Shown piece after piece: positions 14,419-22,655 of a stretch of 34,890 bases of DNA. The notes under the pieces were generated by a model. The model was not told the DNA's origin and searched no databases. It saw only the letters and a list, made by a program, of their open reading frames with translations. Source of the DNA: Colwellia echini (GTDB taxonomy: Bacteria > Pseudomonadota > Gammaproteobacteria > Enterobacterales > Alteromonadaceae); NCBI RefSeq assembly GCF_002843355.2, contig NZ_PJAI02000026.1, positions 1 to 34,890 of the forward strand, written 5' to 3'. The stretch's first letter is position 1; the number at the start of each line of letters is the position of its first letter. Both the position numbers and the translations under genes were made by a program.

Positions 14419-16524
14419 CTACCAAATTTTAACGCGCTTCTCAGGCGCGATATACATGGCATCACCTTCTTTAACATCAAATGCTTCGTAAAACTCATTC
14501 ATGTTTGATAGTGTACCAAGTGCACGAAATTCAGCGGGAGAATGACTATCAGTAGCAACGCGGTTACGCAAAGACTTTTCTACCATCTTGGTACGCCAAA
14601 CTTGGGCATAACCCATGAAGAATCGTTGATCGCCAGTTAAGCCATCAATAATGGGTGCCTCTTTACCGTTTAATGAATCTTGGTAAGCTTTATAAGCAAT
14701 GGTTACTCCTGACAAGTCACCAATATTTTCGCCTAAGGTTAGTTCACCGTTTATAGCGAGATCATCAAAAACATGATATTCATTGTATTGCTCAACTAAG
14801 GCTTTGGTGCGGTTAGCAAATTCAGCTAAGTCTTGCTCGGTCCACCAATTTCTTAAGTTACCTTCGCCATCATATTTACTGCCTTGATCGTCAAAGCCGT
14901 GTCCCATTTCATGTCCTATAACTGCACCAATAGCGCCATAGTTAACCGCGTCATCGGCGGCCATGTTAAAGAATGGTGGTTGTAATATTGCTGCGGGGAA
15001 AACAATTTCATTAGCGGTTGGGCTGTAATACGCATTAACGGTTTGTGGGGTCATATGCCATTCCCATTTACGGGTTGGCTCAGATAGTTTTTCAAGTGAT
15101 TTTTCATGAGACAAACGTGAAGAGCGGATAATATTACCCACTAAATCATCAGCACTGATGGTTAGCTCTGAGTAATCTTCCCATCTATCTGGGTAACCAA
15201 TTTTTGGGGTAAAGGCGGCTAACTTAACTTGCGCTTCTTTTTTGGTATCAGCGGACATCCATTCAAGTTCGTTAATACTGGTGCCGTATGCGGTTCGTAA
15301 ATTTTCGACTAATTCACTCATGCGTTGTTTAGCTTCAGGGGCAAAGTGCTTTTTAACATAAACCTTACCAATAACTTCGCCTAAGTTGCTGTTAACTACG
15401 CTAACACCACGTTTCCATTGTGGGCGCTGTTCGTTTCGGCCACTTAATTGTTTTGAGTAAAAGTCAAAGTTTTCATTATCAATTTCTGTTGTTAAGTAAC
15501 TAGCAAAATTACTTAAGCTGTGAAACTGTAAATACGTTTTCCAATCTGCTAATGAGGTTTGTGCAAAAATATCGCCGAAGCCTTCAATAAAGTCAGGTTG
15601 ATTAATAACAATATCTTTTATAGAACTAGCACCTTGGGCGTTAAGATACGCAGACCAATCAAACTCATCGGTTAATTGATTTAAGTCAGTAACGGCATAT
15701 TTATTATAACGTTTTTCACTATCGCGACTTTGTACCTTGGTCCAGTGATATTGTGCAAGCTTGGTTTCAATGTCCATAATGGTTTTAGCGGCTGCTTTAC
15801 CATTAGGAAGGCCTGCAAGTTTGAACATGTTTTCTATGTGAGCGACATAACCTGCGCGTAATTCAGTAAAACGCTCGGTGTCATTAAAGTAGTAATCTTT
15901 ATCAGGTAATCCTAAACCACTTTGCCAAATATGGGCGGCATAACCGTCTGATTTTTTAGCATCTACACTAATATAAAAACCTAATGGGTTACCCACGCCA
16001 ATAGCTTGATACTGACCAAAAAATGCCGCTAATGCAGTTTTATCATTAATGTTATTAATGGCTTCAAAAATAGGTTGTATTGGTTTTATACCTAGGCTGT
16101 TGCGTTTATCGTTATCCATGAATGAACGATAAATATCAGCAACTTTTTGCTCGTCACTACCTTGGGTTAGGTTTTTTGTGGCGGCTAATTCTTCAATGAT
16201 GACATTAACGTCTTCATCGGCTTGATCGCGTAAATCATAAAAAGAGCCAATGGCGGTTTTATCATCAGGAATTTGGGTGTTATCTAGCCAGTTACCATTA
16301 ATATATTGATAAAAGTTGTCTTGTGGACGACTATTGGTGTCCATATTGGCCATTTCAATACCAGAAACTAATGCTGTTTTTACTGGCGTACCTTGTTCTG
16401 CAGTTTGTTCGGATGCAGTTTGTTCAAGAGCAGTTTTTTTAGGTGAAGAGTTCTCAGCTTGTGGCGTACAAGCGGTAATAAGTAATAATGATGAACATAC
16501 TGCGCTGGTAATCGTTGCTTTCAT
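14419..16524 (-). CDS. pepO: M13-family zinc metallopeptidase lipoprotein (PepO-like)
   Basis: Neprilysin-like endopeptidase of 701 residues, predicted to be membrane-anchored: a signal ending LITAC puts the acylated Cys at 19, followed by a 40-residue Gln/Glu/Thr-rich linker. The catalytic zinc site is complete: HEMGH (H538, E539, H542) and ENIGD (E599, D603). The substrate-binding NAYYSP motif precedes VFPAAILQPPFF. The family's C-terminal CxxW appears as VKIW, so the Cys is lost, and the mature chain after the lipid Cys has no cysteine at all, i.e. no disulfides, unlike animal neprilysins. The ATG has AAGGA upstream. It probably degrades peptides outside the cytoplasm. It is a single gene converging on the Ig/BspA lipoprotein. 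Confidence 0.94.
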   Translation of the reverse strand: MKATITSAVCSSLLLITACTPQAENSSPKKTALEQTASEQTAEQGTPVKTALVSGIEMANMDTNSRPQDNFYQYINGNWLDNTQIPDDKTAIGSFYDLRDQADEDVNVIIEELAATKNLTQGSDEQKVADIYRSFMDNDKRNSLGIKPIQPIFEAINNINDKTALAAFFGQYQAIGVGNPLGFYISVDAKKSDGYAAHIWQSGLGLPDKDYYFNDTERFTELRAGYVAHIENMFKLAGLPNGKAAAKTIMDIETKLAQYHWTKVQSRDSEKRYNKYAVTDLNQLTDEFDWSAYLNAQGASSIKDIVINQPDFIEGFGDIFAQTSLADWKTYLQFHSLSNFASYLTTEIDNENFDFYSKQLSGRNEQRPQWKRGVSVVNSNLGEVIGKVYVKKHFAPEAKQRMSELVENLRTAYGTSINELEWMSADTKKEAQVKLAAFTPKIGYPDRWEDYSELTISADDLVGNIIRSSRLSHEKSLEKLSEPTRKWEWHMTPQTVNAYYSPTANEIVFPAAILQPPFFNMAADDAVNYGAIGAVIGHEMGHGFDDQGSKYDGEGNLRNWWTEQDLAEFANRTKALVEQYNEYHVFDDLAINGELTLGENIGDLSGVTIAYKAYQDSLNGKEAPIIDGLTGDQRFFMGYAQVWRTKMVEKSLRNRVATDSHSPAEFRALGTLSNMNEFYEAFDVKEGDAMYIAPEKRVKIW

Positions 16525-16848
16525 GGCGTTTCCTTGTCTATTACGCTAAGTTGACTTGATTGAGTTGTTTATTACTTTGAAATCACTTTAAAAATTATTT
16601 TTAGTCAGGCGGTAATAAGTAATGTAATTGGCGTTAGGGATCTATTATTTTTTGATTCTACGGAGTATTGATAGGTATTTCTAGAGGGTAAAACAACTGT
16701 TTACAATTATGTTATTTTATAGGAATGCATTGGTTTGCGATGTGATGATATTCAATGTTAAATTGCATGCATGATAAATAGTGCAGTTGTTGTTTAAGTT
16801 ATGCCTTAAGTTATGGCTTGGGCTATGTTACGAATTTGGAGAATATTG
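16525..16848. other. Intergenic gap between divergent genes
   Basis: 324 bp between the peptidase gene and a small membrane-protein gene. It must contain both promoters, but none stands out. The end of the stretch (16813-16848) could be read as an N-terminal extension of the downstream protein, which I reject on ribosome-binding-site grounds. Nothing else seen. Confidence 0.35.
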
Positions 16849-17022
16849 ATGACATTGTTAATTATTTTGGGTTGTGTTTTTTTAGCCGTATTTTTAATGG
16901 TGGTATTAGGCGAGCGTTACGCTAAACCTATGACCGAAGAGCAGCAGAGTAAATACAGTAAAATTTTACCTATTTTAGTTTTTGTATTAATCGGTGCTGC
17001 TATTATCAAAGCGTTTATTTAA
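16849..17022 (+). CDS. Small two-helix membrane protein, unknown
   Basis: 57-residue protein with two membrane helices (about residues 2-21 and 38-57) separated by a charged loop, GERYAKPMTEEQQSKYSK. The start at 16849 has GGAG seven bases upstream; an ATG twelve codons earlier lacks a site and would add a basic extension. No family is recognised. The loop sequence and overall plan look like the small inner-membrane proteins common in Alteromonadales, without assigned function. It is followed after 160 bp by the class II aldolase-like gene, but no link can be claimed. Confidence 0.65.
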   Translation: MTLLIILGCVFLAVFLMVVLGERYAKPMTEEQQSKYSKILPILVFVLIGAAIIKAFI

Positions 17023-17181
17023 CCCTAGTAATCCTAGATTCGCACTTGGATTCAAGAATAATAAGTTCTGCGTATTAACCTATTATATTTAACTTAATAT
17101 ATTTTAAACGGCTTTAATGCCTATTCATCATCAGGTAAAATCTGTTCATAAGTTCCATTTCTGTAACAAAGAGCCCATGTC

Positions 17182-17952
17182 ATGCATCAATTGCCTAAAC
17201 TTGATTTAAAAAACAAAGTATCCCCAGAAGAGTGGCAAGTACGAGTCGATTTAGCGGCTTGTTATAGGTTATTACAACTGCATGGTTGGGATGATCTTAT
17301 TCATACCCATGTGTCGGCTCGTATTCCAAACTCTGAGCATTTACTCATTAATGCATTCGGCATGGCTTTTGAGGAAATTACCGCCTCAAACTTAGTTAAA
17401 ATTGATATTGATGGCAATATTATTGATAAAGACTCTCCGTTTGAAATTAACCCTGCAGGTTTTACTATTCATAGCGCGGTACATGAAGCACGTCATGAAG
17501 ATCTTTGTGCTTTGCATGTTCACACCAATGACACTATTGCGGTAGCCAGTGTCGAAGATGGTCTGTTACCCTTAAGTCAGTACTCAATGTTTGCTTTAGC
17601 ATCAATGAGTTATCATGATTATGAAGGTTTAGCGGTAAACGCAGAAGAAAAATTGAGATTACAAGATGATTTAGGTGACGCTAACTTTATGTTATTACGC
17701 AATCATGGCGCATTAACCATGGGCAAAACCATAGGTGATGCATTTATGCATATGTACGATTTAACCAGAGCTTGTCAGATACAGTTGCAAATAATGGCGA
17801 CAGGTATGAAACCTATCTATGCGCCGCAAAGTATTATTGACGGTATTAAAGCGCAAGCGAATGTTGTGCACAGCGGGAAAACTGGCGGACAGACCGCTTG
17901 GCCGGCCATGTTAAGAAGGGTGTATCGCTCCGATCCTGATTTTTGTAAATAG
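17182..17952 (+). CDS. Class II aldolase/adducin-family protein
   Basis: Cytoplasmic protein of 256 residues of the class II aldolase/adducin N-terminal family. Zinc ligands H112 and H114 (LHVHTND) and the third His in LLRNHG (H175) are present, so a metal site is likely. The position of the FucA catalytic Glu (SSE, 19 residues before the first His) is occupied by PAG here, so a normal aldol cleavage with that Glu is unlikely; adducin-like members of the family share this. It starts with ATG after AAAGAG, and lies 205 bp upstream of a sugar-acid dehydratase on the same strand. In this cluster it could act on the keto-deoxy acid or be an epimerase-like or decarboxylase-like branch. The exact reaction is not predictable. 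Confidence 0.85.
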   Translation: MHQLPKLDLKNKVSPEEWQVRVDLAACYRLLQLHGWDDLIHTHVSARIPNSEHLLINAFGMAFEEITASNLVKIDIDGNIIDKDSPFEINPAGFTIHSAVHEARHEDLCALHVHTNDTIAVASVEDGLLPLSQYSMFALASMSYHDYEGLAVNAEEKLRLQDDLGDANFMLLRNHGALTMGKTIGDAFMHMYDLTRACQIQLQIMATGMKPIYAPQSIIDGIKAQANVVHSGKTGGQTAWPAMLRRVYRSDPDFCK

Positions 17953-18157
17953 TCAGTGATCTTTTTGCTGTATGTTTAAATTTAGGCGTTAAAAGTACTT
18001 ATTGACTAACGTCAACTCCGTGCTATTTCCTTTAAATTGAACCATTCAACTTTAAGAAAAAACATTATTATTAGAATTGACTTAGAAGCATAGAAGTTTA
18101 TAAAAATTGAAAAACAATTAAACAGAATTAAATAGAATTAACTTATTCGGGAATCAC

Positions 18158-19333
18158 ATGAAAATTACACACGTTGAAATATTTGATATTGAGTGCCCAA
18201 AGCGCGCTGGTTGGAACCCTGTTTTTGTACGTATACATACCGATGAAGGTATTACCGGTGTGGGTGAAGCAGGTTTAGCGTATGACTGGGGACACAGTGC
18301 TGCAGCGGCGATGATTAAAGAAATTACTGAAGCAGTACTTATTGGTTTTAATCCGTTTAATACCGAATTACTTTGGTCGCGTATGTTACGTGAAAGTTTT
18401 TGGGGTTTAGGCGGCGGACCGGTACTTTATTCTGCAATGAGTGCTATTGATACTGCACTTTGGGATATAAAAGGTAAAGCCTTAGGCGTGCCTGTTTATC
18501 AATTACTTGGCGGTAAAGTTAACGATAAATTACGTACTTATGCCAGCCAATTACAGTTTGATTGGGCTCCTGAAATAAGTAAATTAATTGAGCCAGAGCA
18601 ATATGCTGAAGCGGCATTAAGAGCCGTTGCAGAAGGTTACGATGCGGTTAAAGTTGACCCAATTGTTTATAACCAAGATGGCAGCTCTTCGTTTGACAGA
18701 ACCAAGTTATTTACTAAACCGCAAATGCGTTTGTTTGGCAACAGACTACGCGCTATTCGTGATGCGGTTGGCGAAGACGTAGATATTATTTTTGAATCTC
18801 ACTCATTAATGGGTGCAGCATCAGCAATACAAATGGGCAGAGTTGTAGAAGAAGTTGGCTGTATGATGTACGAAGAGCCAGTAAATTACTTAAACCCTGC
18901 GGTACATAAAAAAGTATCTGATAACGTAAACGTGCCAATTGCTGGCGGCGAACGTTTGTATCATCGTTGGGACGTTCGTCCGTACTTTGAAGATCAAAGT
19001 ATTGATGTATTGCAACCAGATGTTGGTTTATGTGGTGGTTTTACTGAAGCGAAAAAAGTATGTGATTACGCGGATGTTTACGATATTCGTATTCAAGCAC
19101 ACGTTTGTGGTGGGCCTGTAGCAACTGCAGCGTCATTGCACTTAGAAACAGCAATTCCTAACTTCTTAATTCATGAGCATCACACTTACGCCATTAAAGA
19201 CTGGAACCGTGAGTTATGTTTACAAGACCCACAACCCGTTGATGGTTTTTTCCAAGTAACTGAAGTACCGGGTATTGGTATTGAATTGAATGATGCGATA
19301 GTGAAAAGATCACCACACGTGACGGTTAAATAA
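18158..19333 (+). CDS. Enolase-superfamily sugar-acid dehydratase (DgoD-like)
   Basis: Mandelate racemase/muconate lactonising family member, 391 residues. The N-terminal capping domain (MKITHVEIFDIECPKR...GVGEAGLAYDWG) precedes the barrel. Acidic metal ligands are E213 (FESH), E239/E240 (YEEP) and E265 (AGGERLYHRW); the probable general base is H315 (QAHVCGGP), with H215 also in place, and D in LQPDVGLCGG. The GGERLYxRW...DVLQPDVGxxGG segment is closest to D-galactonate dehydratase-type enzymes, which turn an aldonate into a 2-keto-3-deoxy acid. The true substrate cannot be read from sequence. Neighbours (aldolase-like, lactonase, SDR) suggest a non-phosphorylating aldose or deoxysugar pathway. 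A strong terminator follows, lying inside the convergent gene. Confidence 0.88.
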   Translation: MKITHVEIFDIECPKRAGWNPVFVRIHTDEGITGVGEAGLAYDWGHSAAAAMIKEITEAVLIGFNPFNTELLWSRMLRESFWGLGGGPVLYSAMSAIDTALWDIKGKALGVPVYQLLGGKVNDKLRTYASQLQFDWAPEISKLIEPEQYAEAALRAVAEGYDAVKVDPIVYNQDGSSSFDRTKLFTKPQMRLFGNRLRAIRDAVGEDVDIIFESHSLMGAASAIQMGRVVEEVGCMMYEEPVNYLNPAVHKKVSDNVNVPIAGGERLYHRWDVRPYFEDQSIDVLQPDVGLCGGFTEAKKVCDYADVYDIRIQAHVCGGPVATAASLHLETAIPNFLIHEHHTYAIKDWNRELCLQDPQPVDGFFQVTEVPGIGIELNDAIVKRSPHVTVK

Positions 19334-19362
19334 GCCTAAGTAACGTTTAAACCTTTAAAAGC

Positions 19363-20340
19363 TTATAAAGGTTTAAGTTTATAAATATGAAGCGCATTGT
19401 TAAATAACAATGCGCTTTTTTCATTTTCAGAGCACTGTGTAATAACTGACGAATCAATAACCATTTGCCAATAATCGGCATAACTTGTATTGCTAAATAA
19501 GCATAACGGAAAGTTACTCGCTAACATTACTCGTTTATATGTGAACGCGTTAATGCAATAGCTTACAACCTCATTAAACCATGACATTGAGTAGTCTCTA
19601 TCTGTCATTTCCCAACCTGAACATTTTATCGAGCAATTATCAAAGCGACTTAATAAGGTGATTGATTGCTGCCAATTTTGCCAGGCGATTATTTTTTTGA
19701 AATCAATGGCTTCGTTATTTTCAGCAGTGCCAGTTATTGCATTAGCAGGATTTATTGATGGAATTTTAGCCAAAGTTTCAGAAGAAAATTCAGCCGGAAA
19801 GCCAGCATGATTAATAATAATGTGCAGCGTTGGTATTAAGGCTAACACTTTAGTTAATTCGCTAACCGCATGAATATCATCAAGCGGCATTTGCACATCA
19901 AAACTAAAGTTATGTTGTGCCAGTGTTTTGAGGTTTTCAATAACTTGCGGTTGTTGCAATATGCTTAACGCGTCATCATCTAAAATATATCGGCAACCGA
20001 CGACACAATCAAAATTTAATAACTGCGTTAGTTGCTCATTAAATGTTAGCTCGCTAGCGGTGATATCGATAAAAGCTACTGCGCTAAAGATGTTGGGGCT
20101 TACTGAATCAGACAACCACTTTATTTCACGCCAAGGTTGCTCGTTATCAAAGCCCGCTTCAATATGTACAAATCCTGCTAAATGAATTGCTGGATTTAGG
20201 GTTAAATCACTACAGCTAAAGTTTTGATTGATGAGGTGTTTATCAGGCCAAAAAGGTGGATTGTCACTTTTTAGCCATTGGTAATTTCCAGTCGCTAAGT
20301 CGAATAAATGTAAGTGAGGATCAATAATATTAATTGTCAT
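19363..20340 (-). CDS. Amidohydrolase-2/COG3618 lactonase-like hydrolase
   Basis: TIM-barrel metal-dependent hydrolase of 325 residues. The HxH metal motif is at the N-terminus (DPHLHLFD, H9 and H11), NHAG near residue 172 supplies another His, and SNFPLC near residue 290 matches the SDxP/SNFP site of the family. COG3618 members of known function include L-fuconolactone, L-rhamnono-1,4-lactone and 2-pyrone-4,6-dicarboxylate hydrolases, so hydrolysis of a sugar lactone fits the adjacent dehydratase and SDR. A stretch around residues 190-215 (NAITGTAENNEAIDFKK) looks like an insertion. It is 90 bp downstream of the SDR on the same strand. The last 20 codons also encode a terminator for the opposite strand. 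Confidence 0.8.
   Translation of the reverse strand: MTINIIDPHLHLFDLATGNYQWLKSDNPPFWPDKHLINQNFSCSDLTLNPAIHLAGFVHIEAGFDNEQPWREIKWLSDSVSPNIFSAVAFIDITASELTFNEQLTQLLNFDCVVGCRYILDDDALSILQQPQVIENLKTLAQHNFSFDVQMPLDDIHAVSELTKVLALIPTLHIIINHAGFPAEFSSETLAKIPSINPANAITGTAENNEAIDFKKIIAWQNWQQSITLLSRFDNCSIKCSGWEMTDRDYSMSWFNEVVSYCINAFTYKRVMLASNFPLCLFSNTSYADYWQMVIDSSVITQCSENEKSALLFNNALHIYKLKPL
19391..19421 (+). terminator. Rho-independent terminator inside the convergent lactonase gene
   Basis: Perfect 12-bp stem AGCGCATTGTTA (19391-19402) with its complement (19405-19416), followed by T6 (19416-19421). It is placed 58 bp after the dehydratase stop but inside the last 60 bases of the opposite-strand amidohydrolase coding region. 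A second, weaker hairpin (19349-19357 with 19366-19374) lies between the two stops. Confidence 0.75.
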
Positions 20341-20429
20341 AATGAATGGTCATAGCGTCTTGTTGTCGTGTTTAAGCTCAGAGTTTAAAACCTGTAATGA
20401 TGCGTATTCATCTTCTTTTTTTTTTAAAG

Positions 20430-21155
20430 CTACTGAGCCGTATAACCGCCATCAATCACTTGCAAACTACCGGTAATAAACTTGGCTTTATCAGAGGCTA
20501 AAAATAACACCAGTTCAGCCACTTCGTCAGGTTGACCTAATCTACCAATCGGTTGTAAAGCGGCTTCTTCGGCATGCACTTCAGCTTTATCTGCACCTGA
20601 TTTTTCACAGTAATTATTAATTGCTTGATGATATAACGGCGTTTCAATTGTTCCGGGGCAAACAGCATTAGCGCGAATGTTAAACTGCGCATAATCGAGC
20701 GCGGTGGTTTTTGCAATAGAGGCGAGGGCGCTTTTACTTAAGTTGTAGGCAAATGAATTATGCTTGGCGATAAGTGCTTGATCAGATGAGATGAGAATAA
20801 TAGCGCCATTGTTATTGGCCTTCATTGACGGTAATACCGCTTTAACTGCCGCATAAGCACCTTTAACATTAATGTTAAAAACCTTATCTAATTCTTCTTC
20901 ACTGGTATTTTCAATGTTGGCGGAAAAGTGAATGCCCGCATTTGAAATTAATACATCAATAGTGTGTTTGTTGGCAATAGTATTAATAATTTTGGTCACT
21001 TGGCTCACGTTAGTAACATCACATTGGCAAAATTCACCGTCAGTAGATGGCGATAAATCTAAATTAAAGACTTGGTAATTATTCTCAACGAACAGTTTTA
21101 CCATGCTCAAACCAATACCTGAGCTACCACCTGTGATCACACACACTTTTTTCAT
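20430..21155 (-). CDS. Short-chain dehydrogenase/reductase
   Basis: Classical SDR of 241 residues. Cofactor site TGGSSGIG (8-15), NAG (72-74), catalytic S124, Y137 and K141, and the C-terminal FITGSLQVIDGG are all present. Asp in the NLDLS segment (D33) after beta-2 suggests NAD(H) preference. With the lactonase and the dehydratase nearby it could be the aldose 1-dehydrogenase that makes the lactone or the dehydrogenase of a 2-keto-3-deoxy acid, as in L-fucose pathways of other bacteria; the sequence does not decide. It begins at an ATG after a weak GAGTAAG site and is presumably co-transcribed with the lactonase. A run of ten T lies directly after the stop on the plus strand (20416-20425). 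Confidence 0.88.
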   Translation of the reverse strand: MKKVCVITGGSSGIGLSMVKLFVENNYQVFNLDLSPSTDGEFCQCDVTNVSQVTKIINTIANKHTIDVLISNAGIHFSANIENTSEEELDKVFNINVKGAYAAVKAVLPSMKANNNGAIILISSDQALIAKHNSFAYNLSKSALASIAKTTALDYAQFNIRANAVCPGTIETPLYHQAINNYCEKSGADKAEVHAEEAALQPIGRLGQPDEVAELVLFLASDKAKFITGSLQVIDGGYTAQ

Positions 21156-21358
21156 CTTACTTACTCAACTAACTCATTTTTTAACAGAAGAATTTAACAC
21201 TAGAATTTAAGGTAATAATGTAACGCAATAATTTAGCGCAAGAATAAATGATACAGGTAAGTTTCATCAAGTGCTATAAAGTTCCTGTGAGTTATGTAAT
21301 CTCTATCAATATGATTGTATCAATTCAATTTATCCGTTTTGTCTCTGTGATTTGCGTG

Positions 21359-21364
21359 TATAAT
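21359..21364 (+). promoter_or_regulatory. Probable -10 box for the DUF3010 gene
   Basis: A perfect TATAAT lies 29 bp before the DUF3010 start. No good -35 hexamer is found at 16-18 bp, so only the -10 is called. Confidence 0.4.
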
Positions 21365-21393
21365 ATCTGCAATTAGATTAATGAGGTTTTTCC

Positions 21394-21849
21394 ATGAGAG
21401 CTTGTGGCGTAGAAATTAAAAGTAATGATGCAATTATTTGTATTATGACCAAAGAAAACAACTTGTATGATATTCCGCATACGCGCGTACAAAAAATTAG
21501 CCTTGATAATGCAGGCGATGCCGAATCAGTACGTAAATTTCAATTTGCTTTTGCTAAGCTTATGGAAGATTACAAGATAACCAACGTACAAATTAAAGGT
21601 CGTGCATTAAAAGGTAAGTTTGCTGGCGGACCTATTGGTTTTAAAATTGAAGCTGCTATTCAGTTAATTCCTGAATTAGAAGTTGAAATTTTAGCCGGTA
21701 CTTTCATCAAAAAAGAATTATCAAAAAGCCAAATAGATATCGATTTTCGTGATACTGGTTTAAAACAGTTTCAAGAACAAGCATTCACCACTGTTTTTGC
21801 TTACTTAGAATCTCAAAATTACCCACGTAGAACTGAATCTGAAGATTAA
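21394..21849 (+). CDS. DUF3010 family protein
   Basis: 151-residue cytoplasmic protein of the DUF3010 family, recognised from MRACGVEIKSNDAIICIM at the start, FQFAFAKLMEDYKI in the middle and GKFAGGPIGFKIEAAIQLIPE. The family is confined mostly to Gammaproteobacteria and has no established function; the fold begins like an actin/RNase H-type beta hairpin (VxIKxNxAxI) but I do not press this. The start has GAGG about eight bases upstream. The gene is alone between its own promoter and a strong terminator and is convergent with rpsT. Confidence 0.88.
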   Translation: MRACGVEIKSNDAIICIMTKENNLYDIPHTRVQKISLDNAGDAESVRKFQFAFAKLMEDYKITNVQIKGRALKGKFAGGPIGFKIEAAIQLIPELEVEILAGTFIKKELSKSQIDIDFRDTGLKQFQEQAFTTVFAYLESQNYPRRTESED

Positions 21850-21897
21850 AAATAGATCTATGTCCGTTACCATTCGGGTATATTTAGGTCAAATACT

Positions 21898-21933
21898 AAA
21901 AAAGCTTAGTGATGAAAGTCACTAAGCTTTTTT
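21898..21933 (+). terminator. Rho-independent terminator after the DUF3010 gene
   Basis: 15-bp perfect stem including flanking A6/T6 tracts (21898-21912 with 21919-21933; GC part GCTTAGTGA / TCACTAAGC), loop TGAAAG. Its symmetry lets it work on both strands. Confidence 0.88.
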
Positions 21934-21966
21934 GTTAATGTTTAAGTAATCTCAAATTTCAGGCAT

Positions 21967-21992
21967 AAAAAAACCGACCTAAGTCGGTTTTT
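21967..21992 (-). terminator. Rho-independent terminator of rpsT
   Basis: Stem AAAAACCGAC / GTCGGTTTTT (21969-21978 with 21983-21992), loop CTAA. On the minus strand the transcript ends in seven T, 71 bp past the rpsT stop. Confidence 0.85.
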
Positions 21993-22062
21993 AAATATTC
22001 ATATAGTCAAACAAGTTAACCAGATGAAGAGTTATTCATAATAACTACAGCGAAAGCAAAAA

Positions 22063-22323
22063 TTAAAGTGCTTTGATTGCTGCGTTTAAACGGCTCTTAG
22101 AACGAGCAGCTTTGTTTTTATGAATAAGACCTTTACTTGCGTAACGGTCTAAAACAGGTGTAGCAGCAGCGAATTCTTTTGCTGCAACTTCTTTGTCGCC
22201 AGCTTCAATAGCTGATAGTACTTTTTTAAGTAAAGTACGCATCATTGAGCGACGACTTGCGTTATGTTGACGGCGCTTTTCAGATTGTCCTGCGCGCTTC
22301 TTAGCTTGCTTTGAGTTAGCCAA
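22063..22323 (-). CDS. rpsT: 30S ribosomal protein S20
   Basis: Ribosomal protein S20, 86 residues, the full family length ([29 protein letters not shown]...[10 protein letters not shown]). It binds 16S rRNA early in 30S assembly. The start codon is TTG at 22323, six bases after AGGAG. E. coli rpsT also starts with UUG, which there is tied to weak, autoregulated translation, so the same control may exist here. It has its own unit, divergent from murJ and ended by a strong terminator. An inverted repeat (CGACTA/TAGTCG, 22487-22503) lies in the region upstream. Confidence 0.98.
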   Translation of the reverse strand: MANSKQAKKRAGQSEKRRQHNASRRSMMRTLLKKVLSAIEAGDKEVAAKEFAAATPVLDRYASKGLIHKNKAARSKSRLNAAIKAL

Positions 22324-22655
22324 GGTGATCTCCTAAAAGATTGATTATAAGCTTAAATTTAAGGCGACGAAATATGCCTTTTTTTTAGCTCGTTGTCAAA
22401 TGTTTTAATTGTTTAATTTACTATTAAGGGTAAAAACTAACGTTAAAGCCCTCAAAACTAATTAAAAAGAATTTGGTCGATGTTTACGACTAAAAAGTAG
22501 TCGATAAAAACAAACACGTTGTGAACGGTCGTAAGTATACATTGTTTAAATAGCTAAAATCATCACATAATATATATTATTTATTTTTGTGTGTTTAGTT
22601 GGTGTTGAAATTATGCGCCAAAACAACTTGTAACCGTAGGCTAAAGGATTGTTTT

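Noticed and set aside
17182..21155. Agar-type 3,6-anhydro-L-galactose pathway
   Set aside because: The dehydratase does not show the features I associate with the anhydrogalactonate cycloisomerase and there is no agarase or matching dehydrogenase nearby.
22599..22655. murJ start at the TTG at 22599
   Set aside because: Would add a Cys-rich extension unknown in MurJ; the TTG at 22656 has AAAGGA at seven bases and aligns with the family N-terminus.
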